37,045 nucleotides of DNA, taken from contig JAIELW010000016.1 of assembly GCA_019752575.1 (NCBI GenBank), forward strand, positions 1-37,045. Direction: 5' to 3'. Under the pieces are notes generated by a model. That model was not told the DNA's origin, did not search any database, and was given only the letters and a program-made list of their open reading frames with translations. The stretch comes from Xanthobacteraceae bacterium (GTDB lineage Bacteria; Pseudomonadota; Alphaproteobacteria; Rhizobiales; Xanthobacteraceae). The position numbers and the translations under genes were made by a program. Positions 7,241 through 13,726 of this stretch are shown here, in pieces (the stretch's first letter is position 1; the number at the start of each line of letters is the position of its first letter).

Positions 7241-7279
7241 TCAATCCTTCAACCGATATCCCGTCCTGAAATCCACCAG
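7241..7279 (-). pseudogene. Fragment B: second copy of the ABC-2 permease 3' end, with stop
   Basis: On the minus strand this segment reads [12 protein letters not shown] and then a TGA stop, matching the permease C-terminus [11 protein letters not shown] plus stop (7997-8035). The base pattern CTTCAACC, then ..CGTCCTGAAA.TCCACCAG, is shared with 8003-8036. It sits between the end of higA and the end of the PAS gene, and thus marks the border between those modules. Confidence 0.75.
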
Positions 7280-7286
7280 ACGGCCG

Positions 7287-7808
7287 CTATGACCGGCCGC
7301 GTCTCGCAGCAAGATAAGGCAGCGCGTCGATCAAACCGGGATGCTGGCTATCCTCCGCAGGGAAGCTGAAGAAATAATCGAGCGCGTCGAGAATGACCCG
7401 CACCTTCCGTTCGTCAGCCAAAACTTCGTTGAGCAACTGGTTTCTCTCGTTCACGTTCCAGACCAGCGCGACATCGAACGAGGGCTCGTCGTTCGCGTTG
7501 AAGACCACCTGACCGCGATGGGCCAGTCTCCGCGTGACGCCGCCGGGCAGCACCACGCGATACTCGCGGTCGAACAGCGTGCCGGCCCTGACATTGCCGT
7601 CGATGGTCTTGAAGTTAAGGCGGTCCTCGGGGTGCTGGGTCTCGCGCATCAACGAATAAGACCCGCGCTGCTTGTCCGGGTTCACCCCGTAGAGCCTGAA
7701 GAGGCCGAGCGACCACTCCATCTCGTCGGCGCCTACGTCGCGCTTCCAGAAGCCGCAGCCGAGCTTGTCTTCGATGGACTGAATAGCCAGCGAATCTTTG
7801 AAGGCCAT
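7287..7808 (-). CDS. Lone PAS-domain protein
   Basis: A 173-aa soluble protein dominated by a single PAS_3-type fold (about 10-135). The key features are GFWKRDVGADEMEWSLGLFRLYG, the HPEDR motif (in RETQHPEDRLNFK), and the strand pairs EYRVVLPGGVTRRL and GQVVFNANDEPSFDVALVWNV. No kinase, cyclase, HTH or other output domain follows; the last 40 residues are helical and end in the basic AARRGRS tail. It may be a sensory adaptor or the remnant of a larger sensor kinase. The start at 7808 has a strong GGGGG Shine-Dalgarno on its strand; a longer frame from 7868 is possible but less likely. It lies between permease fragment B and the intact permease gene. Ligand and partner are unknown. Confidence 0.75.
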   Translation of the reverse strand: MAFKDSLAIQSIEDKLGCGFWKRDVGADEMEWSLGLFRLYGVNPDKQRGSYSLMRETQHPEDRLNFKTIDGNVRAGTLFDREYRVVLPGGVTRRLAHRGQVVFNANDEPSFDVALVWNVNERNQLLNEVLADERKVRVILDALDYFFSFPAEDSQHPGLIDALPYLAARRGRS

Positions 7809-7996
7809 CGCCGCCCCCTTGTTGCCATTTCCCCAGGAGATCGAAGCAAGATTGGCGGCACCGGACAACCTACCACCGGTGGAGGCCGATAAAATCTTCG
7901 GTTATCTCGCCGGCATTTCCGCACTGCGAAAGCGTCAGCGCTCCTCTGAAATGGGGAGGCTTACGCGGCGGAGTTTCGCAGTAACCGGCGCCTACG

Positions 7997-8758
7997 TCAG
8001 TTCTTCAACCGGTACCCGGTCCTGAAAATCCACCAGATGATGCCGATGCAGCCTGCGAGAAATGCGAGCGTCATGGCGAGCGAAATCGCGACGTTCACAT
8101 CCGCGACTTCATAGAAGCTCCAGCGGAATCCCGAGATCAGGTAGACGATGGGGTTGAAGAACGTGACGACCTGCCAGAACGGCGGCAGCACGTTGACCGA
8201 ATAGAACGCGCCGCCGAGGAAGGTGAGCGGCGTGATGATGAGCAGCGGCACCACCTGCAGCTTCTCGAAGCCGTCGGCCCAGATGCCGATGATGAAGCCC
8301 AAGAGGCTGAAGGTCACCGCCGTCAGCACCAGGAACGAAAGCATCCAGACCGGATGCGCGATCCGCACCGGCACGAAGAGATAAGACGTCGCAAGAATAA
8401 TGAGGCCGAGGATGATCGACTTGGTCGCCGCCGCGCCGACATAACCGATCACGATCTCGACGAAGGAAATCGGCGCGGAGAGCAGCTCATAAATCGTGCC
8501 GGTAAACTTCGGAAAATAAATGCCGAACGAGGCGTTCATCACGCTCTGCATGAGTAATGTCAGCATGATGAGCCCCGGCACGATGAAGGAGCCGTAATCG
8601 ACGCCTTCCATCTTCGTGATCTGCGAGCCGATGGCCGCGCCGAACACCACGAAATAGAGCGAGGTCGAAATCACGGGCGCGAGAATGCTCTGCATCAGCG
8701 TGCGACCGGTACGCGCCATTTCGAAGCGGTAGATTGCTTTCACCGCACGCCAGTTCAT
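7997..8758 (-). CDS. ABC-2 type transporter permease
   Basis: A 253-aa membrane subunit with six hydrophobic helices of the ABC-2 family (YadH/NodJ-like). Conserved features are the [22 protein letters not shown] segment near the N-terminus (about 22-45), the [20 protein letters not shown] stretch (about 60-80) and the [17 protein letters not shown] signature (about 180-197). It pairs with the ATPase encoded just upstream on the same strand; together they should form an exporter, and the substrate cannot be told. The ATG at 8758 is preferred over 8797 because it starts the conserved [14 protein letters not shown] sequence. The operon is interrupted by a palindromic repeat (8805-8931) between its two genes. 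Two fragments of this gene's 3' end occur 0.7 and 1.4 kb away. Confidence 0.93.
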   Translation of the reverse strand: MNWRAVKAIYRFEMARTGRTLMQSILAPVISTSLYFVVFGAAIGSQITKMEGVDYGSFIVPGLIMLTLLMQSVMNASFGIYFPKFTGTIYELLSAPISFVEIVIGYVGAAATKSIILGLIILATSYLFVPVRIAHPVWMLSFLVLTAVTFSLLGFIIGIWADGFEKLQVVPLLIITPLTFLGGAFYSVNVLPPFWQVVTFFNPIVYLISGFRWSFYEVADVNVAISLAMTLAFLAGCIGIIWWIFRTGYRLKN

Positions 8759-8804
8759 TGGACTGTCTCTCTCTTCGTCATGCAGTCTTTCGCACAACCC
8801 CTCT

Positions 8805-8931
8805 CTCCCTCCCCTAGATGGGGAGGGTGGTTGCGAGCGTTAGCGAGCAACCGGGTGGGGTGACGCCGCTCACCCCCACCCTGTTTGCCGTCGCTTCGCT
8901 CGGCAAACTTCCCTCCCCGCAAGGGGGAGGG
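8805..8931. repeat. REPIN-like paired inverted repeat, type A, inside the ABC operon
   Basis: The left hairpin CCCTCCCC(TAGAT)GGGGAGGG and GGGTGGGGTG face the right arm CACCCCCACCC and the hairpin CCCTCCCCGCAAGGGGGAGGG, with about eight central bases. It fills most of the 193-bp gap between the ATPase and permease genes, so it would be transcribed within the operon mRNA and form a large hairpin there. Confidence 0.85.
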
Positions 8932-8951
8932 AAAAGAGAGATGACACCCCT

Positions 8952-9896
8952 TCATTTCGCCGCTCCGTTTCTGTCCTGATGCACGAGGCCGACGAAGATT
9001 TCTTCGAGCGAGCTTTGCTTGGTGGAAAGATCCTTGAAGCGAATCCCGGCCTCGGTCAGCGAGGCGAGCAACCGCGTGATCCCGGTGCGCTCGGCCTGGG
9101 TGTCGTAGGTATACGTGAGCTCGTCGCCATCGGGGGAAAGCGTAAGCTGCGCGCCTCCGAAAAGCCCCGGCGGCAGCGCTATGAGCTTCTCCTGCAACTG
9201 CAGCGTCAACTGCTTCTTGCCGAGCTTCTGCATCAGCGCCTTCTTCTCTTCGACCAGAATGATCTCGCCATTCGAAATCACGCCGATGCGGTCGGCCATG
9301 TCCTCGGCTTCTTCGATATAATGCGTCGTCAGAATGATGGTGACGCCCGAGGCGCGCAGATTCCGCACCGCCTGCCACATGTCCTTGCGCAATTCGACAT
9401 CGACGCCCGCGGTCGGCTCGTCGAGAAACAAAATCTTCGGCTCATGCGAAAGCGCTTTCGCGATCAACACGCGGCGCTTCATGCCGCCGGAGAGCGTCAT
9501 GATCTTGTCGTTGCGCTTGTCCCAGAGCGAAAGGTCTTTGAGAGTTTTCTCGACATGCGCCGGATTCTTCGGCTTGCCGAACAGCCCGCGGCTGAAGGAA
9601 ACCGTGGCCCAGACCGACTCGAACGCGTCGGTGGTCAGTTCCTGCGGCACCAGCCCGATCAGCGCGCGCGCGGCGCGAAAGTCCGTGACGTTATCGTGAC
9701 CATCGACCGTGACTGTACCCGACGACGGATTGACGGTGCCGCAGACGACCCCGATCAGCGTGGTCTTGCCGGCTCCGTTCGGGCCCAAGAGCGCGAAGAT
9801 TTCGCCGCGGCGGATGCCGAGGTTCACGTTTTTCAAGGCGTTGAAGCCGGTCGCGTAGGTTTTCGACAGGCCGGAGATGGTAATAATGTCCTGCAT
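8952..9896 (-). CDS. ABC transporter ATP-binding protein
   Basis: A 314-aa ATPase of the ABC-2-linked (CcmA/YadG-like) family. Walker A is GPNGAGKTT (38-46), the signature LSGGM is at 135-139, Walker B ILFLDE at 155-160, and the H-loop histidine is His192 (LTTHY). The D-loop region reads [10 protein letters not shown]-terminal extension of about 100 residues, ending [13 protein letters not shown], is typical for exporters of this group. The ATG at 9896 is preceded by AAGGACG; upstream in-frame starts have no conserved sequence. It is the first gene of a two-gene operon with the permease. The exported substrate is not predictable from sequence. Confidence 0.95.
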   Translation of the reverse strand: MQDIITISGLSKTYATGFNALKNVNLGIRRGEIFALLGPNGAGKTTLIGVVCGTVNPSSGTVTVDGHDNVTDFRAARALIGLVPQELTTDAFESVWATVSFSRGLFGKPKNPAHVEKTLKDLSLWDKRNDKIMTLSGGMKRRVLIAKALSHEPKILFLDEPTAGVDVELRKDMWQAVRNLRASGVTIILTTHYIEEAEDMADRIGVISNGEIILVEEKKALMQKLGKKQLTLQLQEKLIALPPGLFGGAQLTLSPDGDELTYTYDTQAERTGITRLLASLTEAGIRFKDLSTKQSSLEEIFVGLVHQDRNGAAK

Positions 9897-10029
9897 GGGC
9901 GGCGTCCTTACTACGGTTCGCGCCGCCGCTCCAGAACCTGTGAGCAACTCCGCTTTGCGCTGGCCGCAGATTGGCCGCAATGCAATTCCTCACTCTCCTG
10001 CCCCATCCGGAACACCCGAGGATTCGTCC

Positions 10030-10548
10030 ATGCAGAATTTCATCCGCGCGGCCATGATTGCTCTTGCCGCGCTTGCCGTTGCGGCAGCCCCCGCGGGCGC
10101 ACAAGGCGCCCCGCAAGAAATCAAGCAGATCAAGCTCAGCGAGAAGCAGGTGCAGAGCTACATCGCGGCGCAAGGCGATCTCAACGCCGTCACCGCGAAG
10201 ATCAAGGGCGACAAGCCCGATCCGAAACTCGTCGCCGAGCTCGAGACCGCCGCGAAAAAGCACGGCTTCGCCAACCTAGAGGAACTCGACAACGTATCGA
10301 TCAATGTCGGCCTCGTGATGTCCGGCATCGATCCGAAGACCCGCGAATTCTCGCAGCCGCCGGAAGCGCTGAAGAAGGAGATCGCCACGGTCACCGCCGA
10401 CAAGTCGATTCCGGAGAAAGAGAAAAAAGAAATTCTCGCCGAACTGAACATGGCGCTCAAATTCGCGAAGCCCGTGCGGTTCCCGGAGAACGTCGAACTG
10501 ATCAAGAAGTATTTCGACAAGATCGAAGCGACCATGCCGAAAGGCTGA
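10030..10548 (+). CDS. Secreted alpha-helical hypothetical protein
   Basis: A 172-aa protein with a clear Sec signal peptide (residues 1-24, ending APAGA before QG) and a mature part that is almost wholly helical and charged. It contains IKLSEKQVQSYIAAQGDLNAV near the N-terminus and a lysine/glutamate-rich middle. The expected location is the periplasm. No domain is named with confidence; short periplasmic helical proteins of this kind occur across Hyphomicrobiales. It diverges from the ABC operon (133 bp between starts) and is followed by a repeat and a terminator. Confidence 0.85.
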   Translation: MQNFIRAAMIALAALAVAAAPAGAQGAPQEIKQIKLSEKQVQSYIAAQGDLNAVTAKIKGDKPDPKLVAELETAAKKHGFANLEELDNVSINVGLVMSGIDPKTREFSQPPEALKKEIATVTADKSIPEKEKKEILAELNMALKFAKPVRFPENVELIKKYFDKIEATMPKG

Positions 10549-10557
10549 CGTAATCTC

Positions 10558-10666
10558 ACCTCTCCCCGGCGGGGAGAGGTCGCGCCGTCAGGCGCGGGTG
10601 AGGGGGATCTGTATCAATTGATTCAGTACCCCCTCACCCCAACCCTCTCCCCGTTGGGGAGAGGGA
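10558..10666. repeat. REPIN-like paired inverted repeat, type B
   Basis: The left unit ACCTCTCCCC(GG)CGGGGAGAGGT through GGTGAGGGGG faces the right unit ACCCCCTCACCC through CCCTCTCCCC(GTT)GGGGAGAGGG. The short centre is itself nearly palindromic, with ATCAATTGAT in the middle. The same type occurs at 18002-18119. Confidence 0.85.
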
Positions 10667-10670
10667 GAAG

Positions 10671-10700
10671 AAAAAAGGCCGCCGGATGGCGGCCTTTTTT
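10671..10700 (+). terminator. Bidirectional rho-independent terminator
   Basis: AAAAAA, stem GGCCGCC, loop GGAT, stem GGCGGCC, TTTTTT. It is symmetrical, so it can serve the secreted-protein gene on the left and, on the other strand, transcripts leaving cheR. Confidence 0.9.
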
Positions 10701-10703
10701 ATT

Positions 10704-10869
10704 CCTCATGGTGAGGAGCGCGAGCGTTAGCGAGCGCGTCTCGAACCATGAGCGTTTCAAATCTCATCCTTCGAGACGGCGGCACACAAGTCGGCTTTAG
10801 CCGACTTGTGCATTGTTTATCCAGATGTCGGGCAAGCCCGACATCTGATGCCGCCTCCTCAGGATGAGG
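10704..10869. repeat. Palindromic repeat mosaic downstream of cheR
   Basis: It contains CTCATGGTGAGG ... CCATGAG (10706-10752), and CATCCTTCGAGACG ... CTCAGGATGAG (10765-10868). Inside the second part are two hairpins, 10786-10809 (stem ACAAGTCGGC, loop TTTA) and 10823-10846 (stem AGATGTCGGG, loop CAAG). These hairpins belong to the same family as those at 123-310. The stretch between the secreted-protein gene and cheR is wholly repeat and terminator sequence. Confidence 0.8.
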
Positions 10870-11721
10870 TTACGCGGTCAAAGCCGCGAGCTTCGGTTCA
10901 GGCTTCTTCGCCGCCGCGTGCACATAAAGCCCGCGCTTGTCCGGCATCGGCATGAACATATTGGTGAAGCCGACCACGGTCTCCGCAGCACCCAGAAGCA
11001 ACTGCCCATCCTTCACGAGCGAGCGCGAAATACGCGTGAGCACATCCTGTTTCGTCTTACTGTCGAAATAGATCAGCACGTTGCGGCAGAAGATCACGTC
11101 GAACATGCCGAGCGACGCGAAATCGTCTAGCAGATTGTGCTGGCGATATTGCACCATGTCGCGCAATTCCTGCGAGATGCGCCACTGGTCGCCGTCCTGC
11201 TTGAAGTATTTGAGCAGCAACTGGATCGGCAGTCCGCGCTGCACCTCGAATTGCGAGTAAAGACCGGACTTCGCCTTCTCGATCACCTCGGTCGAGATAT
11301 CGGTGGCGACGATCTCGATCTTCCAGCCTGCGAACTCGCCCCCGGCCTGCTTGAACATCATCGCGAGCGAATAGGGTTCCTGTCCGGTCGAAGCCGCCGC
11401 GCACCAGATGCGGATGCGCTTGGCCGCCGCGCGCATATTCTGCATGTAAGGCAGCACCGTATCCTGAAAGCGGTCGAACGGCGTCTTGTCGCGAAAGAAG
11501 AAGCTCTCGTTGATCGTCATCGCTTCGGTGACGCGCTGGCGCAGCGGCTCCTCCGCGAAGCTCTTGAGCTTCGCAACGAGGTCGCCGATGGAGCCGCAAT
11601 TGTTCTGGCGCGCGACCGGAAGCAGGCGGCTTTCGATCAGATATTGCTTGTCGCCTGCGAGCTGAAGACCCGAGCGCTCGTTCAGGAGTTTGCTTAGGTA
11701 AGCATAATCGTGCGGCGTCAC
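10870..11721 (-). CDS. cheR: Chemotaxis protein methyltransferase CheR
   Basis: A 283-aa SAM-dependent enzyme that methylates glutamates on chemoreceptors. The N-terminal helical domain (1-75) includes the conserved NESFFFRD segment (71-78). The SAM-binding motif WCAAASTGQEPYS is at 106-118 with Asp141 in the next strand, and the late FCRNVLIYF motif is present. Length is normal. The start codon overlaps the stop of cheB by four bases (ATGA), so the two opposing adaptation enzymes are translationally coupled. It is the last gene of the cheA-W-Y-B-R operon. No receptor (MCP) gene is in the window. Confidence 0.97.
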   Translation of the reverse strand: MTPHDYAYLSKLLNERSGLQLAGDKQYLIESRLLPVARQNNCGSIGDLVAKLKSFAEEPLRQRVTEAMTINESFFFRDKTPFDRFQDTVLPYMQNMRAAAKRIRIWCAAASTGQEPYSLAMMFKQAGGEFAGWKIEIVATDISTEVIEKAKSGLYSQFEVQRGLPIQLLLKYFKQDGDQWRISQELRDMVQYRQHNLLDDFASLGMFDVIFCRNVLIYFDSKTKQDVLTRISRSLVKDGQLLLGAAETVVGFTNMFMPMPDKRGLYVHAAAKKPEPKLAALTA

Positions 11722-12845
11722 GAGAAATCTCCTGAAAGAATGCGGACGGCCTTCGGGCCGATTTCGTTGATGGGCAGCACGGCGGCGCAGGCACCGGCAT
11801 TGGCGGTGGAACCCGGCATGCCCCAGATCACGCTGGTTGCTTCGTCCTGCGCGATCACATTGCCGCCGTTGTCGGCGATCGCGAGCGAGCCTTTCTTGCC
11901 GTCGGAGCCCATGCCGGTCAGCACGATCGCCAATGCGCGGCCGTCGAGCGCGTTCGAGGCCGAAAGAAACAGCGCATCGACCGCGGGCTTGCAGAAATGA
12001 ATCGGGGCGGAATCGTCGATCACGACTTCGACGCCATGATCGCGCTTGATCAGCGCGAGATGCTTGCCGCCGGGCGCGACATAAATCATTCCGGGTTTCA
12101 GCGGCTCGCCGTTGATCGCTTCGCGCGCGGGCTTGCCGGCAAAGCGGCCGAGATGCTCGGCAAGCGTCGCCGTGAAAATCGGCGGCATGTGCTGGACGAT
12201 CATCACCGGCACGCGGTCGATCACCGGCGCGAGCCCCTTGACCAGAACCGCCAGCGCCTGCGGCCCGCCAGTGGAAGAGCCTATCAGGATGGCGCGCGGC
12301 AGAGTTTTCGAAAAAGGCCGCAGCCCGATGTCGGTCGCGAGCGTCTTATGCGTAAGCGGCGCGGCGCGAAGTTCCTGGCGTGGCAGCGCAACGACGGAAT
12401 TGCGGCGGCCACCGAGGTGGCGGATCTTGTCGATCAGATCGCGGCGGAATTCTTCGGAAACCCCGGCAACTTGATTGATGTCGGGCTTCGGTACGCAGTC
12501 GGATGCGCCGAGCGAAAGCGCTTTCAGCGTAATTTCCGCGCCGCGTTTGGTGAGCGTCGAGGCCATGATCACCGGCAGCCGCGGCCGTTTGACCAGAAGT
12601 TCTTTCAGCGTCGCGATACCGTCGAGTTCCGGCATTTCGATGTCGAGCACGACGACATCCGGACTTGCGATCTCGAGCTGCTCCAGTGCCTCGCGCCCGT
12701 TCTTGCAGACGCGGACGACCTGCATGTCCGGCTCCAGCCCGATCCAGCGCGAGACAAGACCGCGCACGACGACGGCGTCGTCGACGATCATCACGCGCAC
12801 CGGTAGCGCGTTCTTCGTTTGCGGAAGGGGACGAAGCTGCGACAT
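11718..12845 (-). CDS. cheB: Chemotaxis protein-glutamate methylesterase CheB
   Basis: A 375-aa, two-domain adaptation enzyme. The receiver domain (about 15-135) has the acidic pair 22-23, phospho-acceptor Asp68 (VVLDIEMPELDG) and Lys120. A linker follows, then the methylesterase domain (about 183-372). The catalytic triad is visible: Ser191 in GSSTGG, His219 in VQHMPP and Asp315 in GMGSDG. CheA phosphorylation of the receiver releases the esterase to demethylate or deamidate receptors. It starts 41 bp after cheY ends and overlaps cheR by 4 bp. Confidence 0.97.
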   Translation of the reverse strand: MSQLRPLPQTKNALPVRVMIVDDAVVVRGLVSRWIGLEPDMQVVRVCKNGREALEQLEIASPDVVVLDIEMPELDGIATLKELLVKRPRLPVIMASTLTKRGAEITLKALSLGASDCVPKPDINQVAGVSEEFRRDLIDKIRHLGGRRNSVVALPRQELRAAPLTHKTLATDIGLRPFSKTLPRAILIGSSTGGPQALAVLVKGLAPVIDRVPVMIVQHMPPIFTATLAEHLGRFAGKPAREAINGEPLKPGMIYVAPGGKHLALIKRDHGVEVVIDDSAPIHFCKPAVDALFLSASNALDGRALAIVLTGMGSDGKKGSLAIADNGGNVIAQDEATSVIWGMPGSTANAGACAAVLPINEIGPKAVRILSGDFS

Positions 12846-12886
12846 TCTTGGAAGCGGACGACGTTATTCCGGCGCCCGTACCCGGA

Positions 12887-13252
12887 TCAGATCAATCCGA
12901 CTTCCTGGAACTTCGCCTCGACAATTTCCTTGTCGAACGGCTTCATGATGTATTCGTCCGCACCGGCGTGCATCGCGCGCGCGATATGCGCGAGATCGTT
13001 TTCGGTGGTGCAGAATACGACCTTCGGCTTGTCGCCAGCGGGCATCGAACGCAGCGCACGCAGGAAGTCGAAGCCGTCCATGACCGGCATGTTCCAGTCC
13101 AAGAGGATCGCTTCCGGCATTTCCTTGCCGCAAGCGTCCAGCGCCTGGCGGCCATCGGAAGCCTCGATAACGGTGAAGCCGAAATTTTCCAGAATCCGCC
13201 GCGCCACTTTGCGGATGACGCTGGAGTCGTCAACGATGAGACAGCGTTTCAT
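12887..13252 (-). CDS. cheY: Chemotaxis response regulator CheY
   Basis: A 121-aa single-domain receiver. It has the acidic pair Asp8-Asp9, phospho-acceptor Asp52 (LLDWNMPVMDG), Thr82/Thr83 and Lys104 in IMKPF. It lies inside the chemotaxis operon, 21 bp after cheW. It may bind the flagellar motor switch or serve as a phosphate sink, as is common when several CheY proteins exist; the sequence alone does not decide. Confidence 0.95.
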   Translation of the reverse strand: MKRCLIVDDSSVIRKVARRILENFGFTVIEASDGRQALDACGKEMPEAILLDWNMPVMDGFDFLRALRSMPAGDKPKVVFCTTENDLAHIARAMHAGADEYIMKPFDKEIVEAKFQEVGLI

Positions 13253-13273
13253 TTCCTAGTTCCTTCTTGAGTA

Positions 13274-13726
13274 TCACGCGGCGAGCGTGTCTTTCCTGAA
13301 ATCGAGAATCTGCTCGACGTCGAGCACGATCATCAGCCGGTCTTCGAGCCGGTAGACGCCGGCGGAGATCGCCGCCCAGTCTTTCTGCAGATTGATCGGC
13401 ACCGCATCGATCGCGTCGGAAGCGAATTTCAGCACCTCGCCCATCGAGTCGACCAACAGGCCGTAAGCCTCGCCTTCATGGTCGATGCCGATCACCATCT
13501 GTTTCTTTGCATCCTCGCGCGGCGGCAAGCCGAGCCGCTTGCGCATGTCGAGCGCGGTCACGACGCGGCCGCGCAGATTGAGTACGCCGGAAATTTCCGA
13601 AGGGGCGAGCGGCACATGCGTAATGCGCTCGGCTTCGAACACGTCATGCACGCGCGTAATCGGGATACCGAACAGCTGTCCGGCGATCCATGCGGTGACG
13701 AATTCGGTTTCAACGGCCTTGCTCAT
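13274..13726 (-). CDS. cheW: Chemotaxis coupling protein CheW
   Basis: A 150-aa CheW-domain adaptor linking receptors to CheA. Visible family features are EFVTAWIAGQLFGIPITRVHDVF at the start, the conserved GVLNLRGRVVTALDMRKRLGLP core (about 47-68) and the YGLLVDSMGEVL strand. Length is that of a single CheW domain. The ATG overlaps the cheA stop by four bases, so it is translationally coupled to the kinase. Confidence 0.96.
   Translation of the reverse strand: MSKAVETEFVTAWIAGQLFGIPITRVHDVFEAERITHVPLAPSEISGVLNLRGRVVTALDMRKRLGLPPREDAKKQMVIGIDHEGEAYGLLVDSMGEVLKFASDAIDAVPINLQKDWAAISAGVYRLEDRLMIVLDVEQILDFRKDTLAA

Noticed and set aside
8979-10553. 524-aa plus-strand frame over the ABC ATPase and secreted-protein genes
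   Set aside because: Shadow frame; the minus-strand ATPase and plus-strand secreted protein have clear motifs in other frames.
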